Assembly (NCBI GenBank): GCA_028281445.1
Contig: JANQJW010000070.1
Span: 25,811-89,810 of the forward strand
Source: Planctomycetota bacterium
GTDB lineage: Bacteria; Planctomycetota; PLA2; JAEUHO01
Direction of reading: 5' to 3'
DNA: 64,000 bases
This document shows positions 52,122 to 61,168 of this stretch, piece after piece (position 1 is the first letter of the stretch; the number at the start of each line of letters is the position of its first letter). The translations under genes were made by a program, and so were the position numbers. The notes beneath the pieces were generated by a model. It ran no database searches. It saw nothing but the letters and a program-made list of their open reading frames with translations, and had not been told where the DNA came from.

Positions 52122-53112
52122 TGGCGACCGGTGCGGGGATCGGGACGGCCTTGGTCATCTCGAAGCCCGTCTCCGCGAGGAGCGCACCGAACTCGTCGGG
52201 CGTACGCTCCTTGCCGTCCTGCAGCACGAGCATGTGGACATCCAGCCAGTGGGCCCACGGCGGCGCCTCGGGAACGAGCAGCGCGTCGAACACGAGCAGG
52301 CGGCTTCCTGACGGCATGGCCTCGCGGATCGTGCGCAGGATGCGCACGCACTGGTCGTCCGACCAGTCGTGCAGGATGTGCTTGAGCATGTAGGCATCGG
52401 CACCGGCCGGTACGCTCTCGAAGAAGCTGCCTGCGACGAGCTCGACGCGCGCGCGCAGCGGATGATCCGCCATGCTCTCCTCGGTCACCTCGATCACCGG
52501 CGGCAGGTCGAACACGGTGCCGCGCATGGCGGGGTTCTGTTCCAGGATCTCCAGGAGCAGCGTGCCCTGGCTTCCACCGACGTCCACGAGGTCCTCGATG
52601 TCCGAGAAGTTGTAGTGCGCTGTGATGCCTTCGACGGCCTGCTGGCTCATGTTGCTCATGGCCTGCCCGAAGCGCCCGGCCTCTTCGGGACTGCCGCTCA
52701 GGTACTCCCACGGACTGGCGCCGAGCACCTTGGGCGTCTGGCTCTTGCCTTCCTGGATGACCTCGTAGGCCTTGCCCCACGGATGCCAGTGGGCGTGATC
52801 GCACATCGACGCGGCCAACCAGCGCACCGACCGCGGATGGTCCGTCGTGAGTCCCTCGGACAACGGCGTGAGCGCGAAGCGTCCGCCCTCGTGCTGCTCG
52901 AACACCCCCTCGACGGCCAACGCGCGCAGGAACCGCGCCAGCGCATCCGGGTCGCAGCCGGCCTCGGTTGCCATCTCGGCGGCGGTCCGCGGCCCGTTCT
53001 GCAGCATGTCAGGGACACCGATGCGCGCCACGGCGCCGAGGCCTTGAGACCGGCAGTAGGCGAGGATCAGGTCCATCATCTGGCCTATGGGATCGGATGC
53101 GGGGTCCGTCAT
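52099..53112 (-). CDS. SAM-dependent O-methyltransferase (family 2)
   Basis: A 337-residue protein (ATG 53112 with GGAG upstream). The N-terminal winged-helix dimerisation domain is ILAYCRSQGLGAVARIGVPD and CDPDALARFLRALAVEGVFE. The catalytic domain has DIEDLVDVGGSQGTLLLEIL (SAM motif I, VDVGGSxG, ~170-178), then FDLPPVIEV, DAYMLKHILHDWSDDQCVRI (the LKHILHDW signature with the catalytic His) and MLVLQDGKERTPDEFGALLA. It is typical of acetylserotonin/hydroxyneurosporene-type methyltransferases; the substrate is unknown. Confidence 0.92.
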   Translation of the reverse strand: MTDPASDPIGQMMDLILAYCRSQGLGAVARIGVPDMLQNGPRTAAEMATEAGCDPDALARFLRALAVEGVFEQHEGGRFALTPLSEGLTTDHPRSVRWLAASMCDHAHWHPWGKAYEVIQEGKSQTPKVLGASPWEYLSGSPEEAGRFGQAMSNMSQQAVEGITAHYNFSDIEDLVDVGGSQGTLLLEILEQNPAMRGTVFDLPPVIEVTEESMADHPLRARVELVAGSFFESVPAGADAYMLKHILHDWSDDQCVRILRTIREAMPSGSRLLVFDALLVPEAPPWAHWLDVHMLVLQDGKERTPDEFGALLAETGFEMTKAVPIPAPVAIIEARPV

Positions 53113-53179
53113 TCCGGGTTGCTCCTCTGCTGGGCGGCCGCGGAGCATACCCCATCGGGCCAAGGCGGCGCGTCGTCGT

Positions 53180-53698
53180 CTACTCGGCCAGCACCTTGTA
53201 CATGACGTGCGCGTCGACGTATCCGTCGCCGGGATGCTCAAAGGCCCCAGGCAAGGTCCCGACGATCTCGAAACCGTGCTTCTCCCACACCCGGATCGCG
53301 CCCACGTTGGTTGCCACGACGAGGTTGTACTGCATCGCCCGGAAGCCACGTCGCACCGCTTCGACCTGCGAGTGCTCGCACATCGCGGACGCGATACCGC
53401 GCCCGCGAGCGCGCGGCGAGACGATGTAGCCGCAGTTGCAGACATGACTCCCAGGGCCGGCTTGGTTGCCCTTCAGGTAGTACGTGCCGAGGACCTCGTC
53501 GTCCTCGTCTACGGCGACGAAGGAAGCGACCGCATTCTCGACCCAAAGGCGGCGTGCTTGCGTCTCGGAGATGTCGGTCGGAACAGCGTACGTTTCGCCC
53601 GCACGAAACACGGGCTCGATGATCGCCCACGCCTTCGGCCAGTCGGCTTCGGACATCGGTGCGATGCAAACGCGCGCGGACTGCGACTTCTCGGACAT
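53180..53698 (-). CDS. GNAT family N-acetyltransferase
   Basis: A 172-residue protein. VFRAGETYAVPTDISETQAR and SFVAVDEDDEVLGTYYLKGN precede the acetyl-CoA motif A in YIVSPRARGRGIASAMCEHS (R-x-x-G-x-G/A) and motif B in YNLVVATNVGAIRVWEKHGF. It resembles phosphinothricin/L-amino-acid acetyltransferase relatives. The downstream gene on the same strand is the methyltransferase 68 nt away. Confidence 0.88.
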   Translation of the reverse strand: MSEKSQSARVCIAPMSEADWPKAWAIIEPVFRAGETYAVPTDISETQARRLWVENAVASFVAVDEDDEVLGTYYLKGNQAGPGSHVCNCGYIVSPRARGRGIASAMCEHSQVEAVRRGFRAMQYNLVVATNVGAIRVWEKHGFEIVGTLPGAFEHPGDGYVDAHVMYKVLAE

Positions 53699-53825
53699 GG
53701 CGCAATCGTCGCCTTGCCTGTCCGAATCGCCAAGCGCTTGCCTTGGAACGCCGCTCTACGGCATCATGTCATCGAGGTGTGTGTTGGGGAACCGCGCCTC
53801 GTGTTGTTGCGAGAGGAGTGGATCC

Positions 53826-55457
53826 ATGGCCGAATTCAGGGCACTGGTTGCCGGGAGCGATGCGACACCCGAGCAGCGCATTCAGAACGCGCAGGCGCTG
53901 CACGGGGGGCTTGCCGCAGCCTTGGAGGCACGCGATCCGACGCGAGCAACCGATGTTCTCGATGAGCTCCGTCAGCAAGTCGCGGCGCCGGAGGCGACCG
54001 ATCCGGAACGCTACGAGTTCGTCAAGTCTCTCTATCGCCTGCACGAAGTGGTCATTCGTCGCGACGAGGAAGCTGCCGGCGCGCTGCTCGCGGAGCTGCG
54101 GGATCTTGCAAGCCGTGAAGGAGCGAGCCAGGAACAGCGATTCGTGTTCACGCACGCCCTTGCGCGCGCGCACGACGAGGTCGCCCGCAATCGCGATCGA
54201 GAGGGTTCCGAGGCGCTCGTCGGTGAGTTACGCACACTGGTCATGCAGCCCGATGCCACGGAGGCGATGCGCGGTGTGCTTGCACAGGTTCTCGCAGGCA
54301 GCGTGGAGATGGAGAGCGGGGTGCTCGGCGACCGGGACGTTGCCGCCGCGCGCTTGAAGGAGCTGCGGGGCCTCTCGAGGCGTCCCGAGGCCAACGAAGC
54401 CCAACTGCTCTCGTTTGCGCGCGGACTGCGGAGCGCCTACCGCGCTGCGTGCAGGGCGGGGGAGTCTGCGACCGTGCGCCGGCCGATTCTGCAGAGCCTC
54501 CGCACCGTCTGCAGCGGTGCGGATGTGCCCGGCTCCCGTCGCCGCGTTCTTGCGCGAACGCTGGCGGAGGGACACGAGGCGGCTCGGCGCGTGGGCAAGG
54601 CCAAGCTCGCCGAGCGCGTGTTCGAGGAACTGCAGGCGCTGGCCTCCAGCAAGGGGGCGACGATTGGGGAGACGCTCGTCGCGATCGAAGCGAACGTCCA
54701 TGTCCCCTGGACGGAAGAGTGGCGCAGCGCGAAGCGCCATGGTCCCGTTCTCTTGAAGCAGATCGACGCGGTAGCGCGGGACACGGCCGACGATCCGAAG
54801 CGCCGGGACCGCCTCATGGCGGCGCTCGTTCGCATTCATGCCCACGTCCGGGCGGCAGGAGACGACGCCTTCGGCAATCAGCTTCTCGAGCGGCTGCGTC
54901 CGATGCTGCGCGGCGAGCAACGGACGTTGCGAGAACGCCTCATTCTCGGTGGCGCCCTGGCGGACGGCGTCTGGGCGTCGGGCAGCCTGGAAAACCGCGA
55001 TCTGGCCGAAGAGATGCTGGGCGAGCTCGATGCGCTCGTGCGGAACCGGCCCGCGGATGAACGCGGGCGCTTCGCGCTCACGCGCTTCCTCTTGAAGATC
55101 CAGCACCGTGCCGCGGAGGTTGGCGACGACCACGTCAGTCGTTCGCTGCTCAAGGACGTCTGGACCCTGGCCGGCGACGACGCGACGAGCGACGCAGAGC
55201 GCTCGCTCATCGCGCACGGCTTCTCCGAAGCGCACGAGCTGGCACTCGAGTCCGGCGACGTGCGGCTCACGGGTAAGCTGCTCGACGCGCTACGCCAGCT
55301 GGCCGCGCGACCGGGCGCGACGCCCGACGACTGGCGGGATCTCGTGAGCGCCCTCGAACACTCGATCCAGGCCGAGGAGGAGGCGGGCCAGGCAGCCGCC
55401 GTGGATGCGCTCCAGGCCGAGGCCGCTCGCTGGCAACACCGCCTGGACGGCGTCTAA
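53826..55457 (+). CDS. Cytosolic protein of tandem ~44-residue helical repeats
   Basis: A 543-residue protein (ATG 53826 after GAGGAG) with no signal peptide or membrane helix. It consists almost entirely of about eleven helical repeats of 43-45 residues. The repeat form is L-x-E-L-R-x-L, a loop with P-x-A-T or similar, then R and a long amphipathic helix ending in an H-E or similar turn. Examples are LLAELRDLASREGASQEQRF, LVGELRTLVMQPDATEAMRG and RLKELRGLSRRPEANEAQLL. It is like a TPR/SEL1 solenoid but the repeat wording is its own. I know no family. It probably serves as a protein-binding scaffold. Confidence 0.75.
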   Translation: MAEFRALVAGSDATPEQRIQNAQALHGGLAAALEARDPTRATDVLDELRQQVAAPEATDPERYEFVKSLYRLHEVVIRRDEEAAGALLAELRDLASREGASQEQRFVFTHALARAHDEVARNRDREGSEALVGELRTLVMQPDATEAMRGVLAQVLAGSVEMESGVLGDRDVAAARLKELRGLSRRPEANEAQLLSFARGLRSAYRAACRAGESATVRRPILQSLRTVCSGADVPGSRRRVLARTLAEGHEAARRVGKAKLAERVFEELQALASSKGATIGETLVAIEANVHVPWTEEWRSAKRHGPVLLKQIDAVARDTADDPKRRDRLMAALVRIHAHVRAAGDDAFGNQLLERLRPMLRGEQRTLRERLILGGALADGVWASGSLENRDLAEEMLGELDALVRNRPADERGRFALTRFLLKIQHRAAEVGDDHVSRSLLKDVWTLAGDDATSDAERSLIAHGFSEAHELALESGDVRLTGKLLDALRQLAARPGATPDDWRDLVSALEHSIQAEEEAGQAAAVDALQAEAARWQHRLDGV

Positions 55458-55502
55458 GGAGCGTCGCCTGCGCTGGGCGGGAGAGGTTCACGACGCCAAC
55501 CG

Positions 55503-56810
55503 ATGAAACAAACGACTGCTGCCCTGATCGTCGGGTTGGTCCTGTGCGCGGCGCTGCCTGCGGCGGGCGCCGAGAAGTACCCCGCGCCGAAGCGCGTCTC
55601 CGTCCTGCCCGTCTTCTTCGTGCCGTCCGATCAGCCGAAGCCGACCCCTGAGCAGGAAGCCGCGCTCATGAAGCACCTGCGTATCACGCAGGCGCGCTAC
55701 GAGGAGCTGCTGAGCGGTCGCGACACGTTCCGGCTCGAAGAGAAGCCCTTGGTCTACGTCGGGCGTCATCCGTTGCTCGCCTACCGCCCGCTGCCGGGGA
55801 ACGCCAGCCCTGAGCTGGCCGCCGAGCTCTTCGCGCATCTGAAGACGGATCGGTTCACGTGCGCCCACGTGCTCGCCATCATCGTGATGAACCCGTGCGA
55901 GAACTGGCCGGCCGGCGGCGGGCGCCCGCTCAACTGCGGCTTCAATCACGGCGGCGGGTTCGTGCAGATGTCGTCCTACGGGTTGGATCGCAGCCCGGGG
56001 TTCCAGTGCACGCTGCAGCATGAGCTCGGACACGGTTTCGGACTCGTCCACGTCGACGCCTACGGCTACTCGATGACGGACAACGCGTCGCTGATGTCCT
56101 ACAACCCGAAGCACCACACCGACGGGTTCGAGCCCAGCAAGACGCCCGCTGTGCTGATTCCCGAGGACATCCGCGCACTCGCTCTCAACGACCGCGCGTT
56201 CCCGAAGTTGAAGTTCCGCCCGAGCAAGGATGTGCCGGACGACTACGAGATCCAGAAGATCGCGCAGCTCCCGGCCTGGCCCATTCCTGGCGAGGCGTGG
56301 TTCGAAGAAGACGCCGCCAAGCGCAAGAGGGGCGGCAGCGGCTTCGAACTCTTCGTAGAGGGAAAGCGTGTCGTCCACGAACCCGCATGGAACCGGCGCA
56401 AGGCGCTGCTGCGGCTGAACAAGGAGCGGAAGCGCAAGTCCAAGAAGAAGGTCGAAGGCCGCTTCAACGGCCATGAGCTGCACGTGGACGAGAAGGGCTA
56501 TCAGCTCTTCTTCGACGGCAGGCGCGTCGGTCACGAGCCCGGGTGGACCCTGGAGGAAGCCAACAAGCACCTCAGGCACCACGTGTCGACCAAGCCGCAC
56601 ATGCGCGTGGAAGGCCGCTTCGACGGAGAGCTGATGCTGTGGGCCGCGCCGACCGGCTACGAGCTCTTCTTCAACGGTGCCCGCGTCGGCCACGAGCCCG
56701 CGTGGACGAAAGAGCAGGGCCTCGCGAACCTGCGCTTCAACCTGAAGGCGAACGCCAAACAACACGTGCGCGCACGCTTCGAGGGCATCGAGCTCCGCGT
56801 GGACCGGTAA
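55503..56810 (+). CDS. Secreted metzincin-like metalloprotease with three C-terminal repeats
   Basis: A 435-residue protein with a signal peptide (MKQTTAALIVGLVLCAALPA). Zinc motif HELGHGFGLVH (HExxHxxGxxH, first His about residue 173) is followed ~24 residues later by a Met-turn (ASLMSYN), the pair that defines metzincins. From residue 280 there are three ~52-residue repeats, starting at 280, 332 and 385. Each opens G-(Y/F)-x-L-F-x-x-G-x-R-V-x-H-E-P-x-W and closes with V-x-x-R-F-x-G. The repeats may bind substrate or cell wall. Confidence 0.88.
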   Translation: MKQTTAALIVGLVLCAALPAAGAEKYPAPKRVSVLPVFFVPSDQPKPTPEQEAALMKHLRITQARYEELLSGRDTFRLEEKPLVYVGRHPLLAYRPLPGNASPELAAELFAHLKTDRFTCAHVLAIIVMNPCENWPAGGGRPLNCGFNHGGGFVQMSSYGLDRSPGFQCTLQHELGHGFGLVHVDAYGYSMTDNASLMSYNPKHHTDGFEPSKTPAVLIPEDIRALALNDRAFPKLKFRPSKDVPDDYEIQKIAQLPAWPIPGEAWFEEDAAKRKRGGSGFELFVEGKRVVHEPAWNRRKALLRLNKERKRKSKKKVEGRFNGHELHVDEKGYQLFFDGRRVGHEPGWTLEEANKHLRHHVSTKPHMRVEGRFDGELMLWAAPTGYELFFNGARVGHEPAWTKEQGLANLRFNLKANAKQHVRARFEGIELRVDR

Positions 56811-56826
56811 CCAGGCTCCTGGTTTG

Positions 56827-58452
56827 TTACTGGTCCTCGGCGGGCGCCGTCCGCCGTGCGGCCCAACGCGCACGGATCTCCGTCTCGATCTCCCGCAGGG
56901 TCATCGAGTCGCCGACCAGCTCCTTGATCCGGGCCGTGATGGCCTTCAACTGCTCGTTCGCTGACTCGACGGCAGCCCTCGCACGGGCCTGGGCCTCTCC
57001 GTCTGCCTGCGTACGCGGACAGTGGTAGGGGGCGAGGTCGTAGGCGGCCCGCACCGCCTGCTCGGTTGTGTCCACGGCGTCTTCCCAGAGCTTCTCCAGC
57101 TCGCGCTCGCGGTCGACGGGATGCCCGCCGGGATCGGCGTCTTCCTCATCCTCCGCGATCGCGTCGGGATGCTCGTAGTCCTCTTCCAGTTGCGGGTCCA
57201 CCGGCTCCGGATCTTCGTCCGGGGGCCCGTCCGGCGTCGGCTCGCTGCCGTCTTCGGGCACACGGACCGGCTCAGACTCGGGAGCCGACTCGGGGGCCGG
57301 CTCGCCCTGCGGCTCCGTCGACTCCGGGGTGTCGATGCCGGCGCCCTCGGGCTGCACGGGCGTGACGCCGTGCGACGGCCCGTCGAAGGGAACCTCCCCG
57401 CGGATGGCAGGCGGGGTCCACGGCACGAGGGATTGCGGCGCGGTCGTGCCGGTGTCGGTATCGGGCATCAACCGCGGCGCGCGGAGGGTGCGGCCTCCGG
57501 TCTGTGCCTGGAGCTTGCCGGCGCCGCCGATGCTCATCAGACCGACCCAGCGGCCGAGCTTGGTGTCCTCCATTTCGAGCCGGCGGCAGCATGCGAGCAG
57601 CATGGGCGCGAGCAGCGTGTCGGCATCGGGCCACACGCCGAGGACGGCGAGCGACCGCTGCAGGCCCTCGCTCCAGTTCCCGGACTCCACGATCTTGCGG
57701 ATACGCGCCGCTTCCTGCATGCGCGTCGATGCGTTCTGGTACGACCGGCTCGCGGTGAGCGCCGCAAGTCGCCGGTCCAGCCGATCGCCGTCCGTCACCC
57801 GGACCGTGGACATGACGCCGAGCCCGCGCTTGCTGCCGAGGAAGTGAACGCCCCACGTCAGGCGAGAGATCGGCCGGAGGATCCTGCGCACGCTAGACGG
57901 GATCTCCGCCACATGGACGCCGGGCTTCGCCCGGAAGGCTTCGACATGGACCAGCCGGCCGTTCACCTTGAACTGCAGCAGGCCGTTGCCGAAGTACGCA
58001 TGGCCGACGTCGATGCGGTAGGTCGACAGCGCGCCGACGCGCACGTCACCTCGCGGCCAGTACAGCGTGAGGTCGGCCCCGCGCGTGCCGTCCCTCGAGA
58101 GGCCCGCTTCGCGGCCGCGTGCGCCGACGCGTGCGGCGCGTGACACCCGCGCCAGCCACACCGGATCGTCCTGCGCAGCGAAGCTGAGGTCGGGGACGAC
58201 GAACTTCACCGCGTCCGGCGCGAGCTCGACCTTCGAGTCGAACGCCGCGAACCCGCGCGCGCGGACGCTGATGACGTGATCGCCCGCCGGCAAGACCAGC
58301 GTGCGGGGCGTCCTGCCGGCCGGGGCGCCGTCGACCCAGACCGTGGCGGGCACATCGAGGCCCTCGACCCGGATGGCTCCCTTCTCTCCGCCCGCGAATG
58401 CGAGCGTGGAGCCCATGAGCGTGACTGCGATCACCACCAGCGAAGTGCGCAT
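56827..58452 (-). CDS. Secreted PEGA-domain protein with acidic, proline-rich linker
   Basis: A 541-residue protein with a signal peptide (MRTSLVVIAVTLMGSTLAFA). A PEGA beta-sandwich comes first: PATVWVDGAPAGRTPRTLVL, then PAGDHVISVRARGF (~35-70). A middle domain (~100-330) has beta-rich and helical parts (VGHAYFGNGLLQFKVNGRLV). Residues ~370-460 are very rich in Pro, Glu and Asp, and the C-terminal ~70 residues are helical (ANEQLKAITARIKELVG). PEGA modules occur in surface-layer and outer-membrane proteins. It is convergent with the metzincin gene (16 nt between stops). Confidence 0.8.
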   Translation of the reverse strand: MRTSLVVIAVTLMGSTLAFAGGEKGAIRVEGLDVPATVWVDGAPAGRTPRTLVLPAGDHVISVRARGFAAFDSKVELAPDAVKFVVPDLSFAAQDDPVWLARVSRAARVGARGREAGLSRDGTRGADLTLYWPRGDVRVGALSTYRIDVGHAYFGNGLLQFKVNGRLVHVEAFRAKPGVHVAEIPSSVRRILRPISRLTWGVHFLGSKRGLGVMSTVRVTDGDRLDRRLAALTASRSYQNASTRMQEAARIRKIVESGNWSEGLQRSLAVLGVWPDADTLLAPMLLACCRRLEMEDTKLGRWVGLMSIGGAGKLQAQTGGRTLRAPRLMPDTDTGTTAPQSLVPWTPPAIRGEVPFDGPSHGVTPVQPEGAGIDTPESTEPQGEPAPESAPESEPVRVPEDGSEPTPDGPPDEDPEPVDPQLEEDYEHPDAIAEDEEDADPGGHPVDRERELEKLWEDAVDTTEQAVRAAYDLAPYHCPRTQADGEAQARARAAVESANEQLKAITARIKELVGDSMTLREIETEIRARWAARRTAPAEDQ

Positions 58453-58721
58453 AGCTGCCCCCCGGCGCTACCAAACACCGCTCATTTCGTAGCCAGACCA
58501 GGTCCAGTGTACGGAGGCCGCCTACGCAGTTGTCACGGCCTGCCTGCGGAAGGAGGCGCGCGTCGGAGAGCCGCCGGGAGGGCCTCGTTCAGGCCAGGTT
58601 GAAAGCGTGTTCCGCGGCTCATCCGGCCTCGCGGGCGGGGCGATAGGGGGGCCGAACCGGCGTGGGGAGAGTTGCGGCCGGACCGAGGGATCCAATGGAC
58701 TTGCGTTGTGGGAGCGAGGAC

Positions 58722-59156
58722 ATGAGCAGCCGTGCGGCCGAGCCGTACCTGCTGTTCCAGATCGATGCCCGGCGATACGGTCTTCCTGTCGCCTCCGTGA
58801 GCGAGGTGCTGCCCGCCTTGGCCGTCGATCCCCTGCCGGGCGGCGGCGAGGCCCTTGCCGGGGCCATCACGCTTCGCGGGCGCATGATCCCGGTGCTCGC
58901 CTCGCGGTCCTACCTGGGGCACGAGGCACGCGAGGTCCTCGCCCAGGATCACTTCCTGATCGCCGACGTCGGCGGCCGCGCGCTCGCCGTCCCGTGCGAC
59001 CGCGCCCTGGGACTCGCCCTGCTGAGTCTGGAGCACGAGAGCGCCGGTGAGCTCGTGCACGACTGCGATCACATCGAGGGCGTCGCGCGCGACGAGGACG
59101 GCCTGATCCTCGTCCCCCGGCTGCACGCGTGCCTACCGCAGAGGGCGGCGGCGTGA
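58722..59156 (+). CDS. cheW: CheW-like chemotaxis coupling protein
   Basis: A 144-residue protein (ATG 58722 with GGAGCGAGG just upstream). The CheW beta-barrel pattern is YLLFQIDARRYGLPVASVSE, AGAITLRGRMIPVLASRSYL, HFLIADVGGRALAVPCDRAL and VARDEDGLILVPRLHACL. CheW links receptors to CheA. It is the first gene of a five-gene chemosensory operon and overlaps the next start (GTGA) by 4 nt. Confidence 0.88.
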   Translation: MSSRAAEPYLLFQIDARRYGLPVASVSEVLPALAVDPLPGGGEALAGAITLRGRMIPVLASRSYLGHEAREVLAQDHFLIADVGGRALAVPCDRALGLALLSLEHESAGELVHDCDHIEGVARDEDGLILVPRLHACLPQRAAA

Positions 59157-60592
59157 GCGGAACGTGGACCAGTTCTGTTCACGAGTCGATCGCCCGGTTC
59201 GTGAGGGCGCGCACGGGCTTCACGTACGCCCTGCAGTACCCCTCGAAGACCGAGGCAGGGATCGCGCAGGCGATGCTGGAGCGCGGCATGACCGCGCCCG
59301 CCGCGTACCTCGACGTGCTGCGCGAGGATCCCGTCGCCCTCGGCGAGCTCATGGACGAGCTCACGATCCGCGAGACGTACTTCTTTCGTGAGCCGCGCCA
59401 CTTCGAGTTCATCCGCGACGAGATCCTCCCGCAGCTCCGTCGTGACCGCGGCTTCGAGGCACCGATTCACGCATGGAGCGCGGGCTGCGCTTCCGGGGAA
59501 GAGGCCTACTCGATTGCCATGCTGCTCGCGCAGCAGGGCTTCGGCCTCCAGTCCCACGTGCTCGGCACGGACATCTCGCAACGCGCGCTGGAGACCGCAC
59601 GCAGCGGGCAGTTTCGCGCCTGGTCCGTGCGGGGTGCCGACGCCGAGCTGACCGGCGAGTACCTCCGCCGGCGCGGCTCCACGTGGATCGTCGCGGAGCC
59701 GATCCGCAGTTGCGTTCGCTTCGGCTTCCTCAACCTCGCACTCGATGCGTACCCGTCCTATGTGACGGGCACGTACGGGATCGACCTGCTCCTCTGCCGC
59801 AACGTGCTCATCTACTTCGACGCGGAAACGGTCGAGCAGGTCGCGTGGCGCCTCTGCGCCTCGCTCGCCCCCGGGGGCTGGCTCGTCACCGCGTCGTCGG
59901 ATCCGGGACTCGGCGCCCACGACGGTCTCGAGGCCCACATGACCGACTACGGCGTCTTCTACCGGCGGGCCGCGTCCGTCACGGCGCCGGCCGTGGAGCC
60001 GCCTATTCCGCACGTCAAGGTCCCTGATCCGGCGCCGATCCCGGCACCGGTCGCGGTGCCCGATCCCGCGGTCGACGAGCCGCACGAAGCCCCGCCGGTC
60101 GATGTCGCCCGGCAGGCGCTCCAGCAGGGTGCGTACGACCGCGTGCTGGACATCCTTCCGTCGACCGGTGGCGACATCGAGTCCTGCCTCCTGCGGATCG
60201 ACGCGCTCGCCAACCACGAGGGGTCGGACGCCGCTGCGGACGCAACGGCGCAGGCGCTTCGGCTGCACCCTACGGCCGTCGAGCTTCATTTCCGGCATGC
60301 GCTGCTGCTGTCGAGCCTCGGCCGGCTTGGCGAGGCGGAGGAAGCGCTGCGGCGCGTGCTCTATCTCGACCGGAGCCTGGCCATCGCCCACTTCACCCTG
60401 GCGGGCCTGCAGTGGCGCCAGGGCCGATCGAACGACGCGAGTCGTAGCTACCGGACCGCCGAGCGGCTCGGCCTGGCCACCTCGCCCGATACGCCGCTGC
60501 CGCTGGGCGAGGGCCAGACCGCAGAGGCCCTCGTCGCGGCGGCGGCGAGACAGCTTGCAGCACTTGGTGGCGCGGGAGCGATCTCGACATGA
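59153..60592 (+). CDS. cheR: CheR-type chemoreceptor methyltransferase with TPR tail
   Basis: A 479-residue protein from GTG 59153. The CheR core has ELMDELTIRETYFFREPRHF (~65-84), the SAM loop HAWSAGCASGEEAYSIAMLL (~105-124), HVLGTDISQRALETARSGQF and IDLLLCRNVLIYFDAETVEQ. A Pro/Val/Asp-rich linker (~283-325) leads to TPR-like helices (~330-460: VELHFRHALLLSSLGRLGEA, AIAHFTLAGLQWRQGRSNDA). CheR-TPR fusions are typical of alternative chemosensory systems (FrzF/WspC-like) rather than flagellar chemotaxis. The stop overlaps the next ATG by 4 nt. Confidence 0.92.
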   Translation: MSGTWTSSVHESIARFVRARTGFTYALQYPSKTEAGIAQAMLERGMTAPAAYLDVLREDPVALGELMDELTIRETYFFREPRHFEFIRDEILPQLRRDRGFEAPIHAWSAGCASGEEAYSIAMLLAQQGFGLQSHVLGTDISQRALETARSGQFRAWSVRGADAELTGEYLRRRGSTWIVAEPIRSCVRFGFLNLALDAYPSYVTGTYGIDLLLCRNVLIYFDAETVEQVAWRLCASLAPGGWLVTASSDPGLGAHDGLEAHMTDYGVFYRRAASVTAPAVEPPIPHVKVPDPAPIPAPVAVPDPAVDEPHEAPPVDVARQALQQGAYDRVLDILPSTGGDIESCLLRIDALANHEGSDAAADATAQALRLHPTAVELHFRHALLLSSLGRLGEAEEALRRVLYLDRSLAIAHFTLAGLQWRQGRSNDASRSYRTAERLGLATSPDTPLPLGEGQTAEALVAAAARQLAALGGAGAIST

Positions 60593-61149
60593 GGGTGACA
60601 CCGGATCAGGACTACGAGGCCGTCGAGCGCATCCTGCGCGAACGCGCGCGGAAGTTTGCCGCGGTACCCGCCGAAGAAACCGGGCGCAGCGAGGAGCGCG
60701 AGGTCGTGCGCTTCCAGCTCGGGGGGCGCTACTACGCCATCGACACCGCCTACGTCTTCGCGACGCGTTGGCTGCACGAGTTGGCACCCGTTCCCGAGGC
60801 ACCGGCCGCAATCATCGGCATCACGCCGCAGCAAGGGGGCGTGCTGCCGGTCGTTGCCTTGGACCTGGTGTTCGGAGAAACGCCGACCGGCATCCGCGAC
60901 ACGCATCGGGTCGTGGTCATCGGGCACGAGCGCCCGGATCTCGCACTCGTGGCCGGCAAGGACATCGAGGTGGCCCGGATCCCGGGAGACGAGCTGCTCC
61001 CCGGGCCGACCACCTGCGATCGAGCAACACGCAACCTGATCGCCGGCATGACCGAGGACGGTCTCACGGTCCTCGATGGGGACGCACTGCTTCGCGACGA
61101 ACGACTGTTCAGCAAGGCCGCTTCGAGGTCGGACACGACGTCGGGCTGA
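60589..61149 (+). CDS. cheW: Second CheW-like coupling protein
   Basis: A 186-residue protein with a ~38-residue helical lead ([20 protein letters not shown]) before the CheW domain ([60 protein letters not shown]). Two CheW proteins in one operon usually mean separate coupling to receptor and CheA or a mixed array. It is translationally coupled to cheR. Confidence 0.88.
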   Translation: MRVTPDQDYEAVERILRERARKFAAVPAEETGRSEEREVVRFQLGGRYYAIDTAYVFATRWLHELAPVPEAPAAIIGITPQQGGVLPVVALDLVFGETPTGIRDTHRVVVIGHERPDLALVAGKDIEVARIPGDELLPGPTTCDRATRNLIAGMTEDGLTVLDGDALLRDERLFSKAASRSDTTSG

Positions 61150-61168
61150 CCTGACCGGAGGGGATGAG

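Noticed and set aside
52968..53965. Plus-strand frames across the methyltransferase and GNAT genes, including an upstream extension of the helical-repeat gene to 53484
   Set aside because: They are antisense to a clear GNAT protein. ATG 53826 with GAGGAG upstream is the sensible start of the repeat protein.
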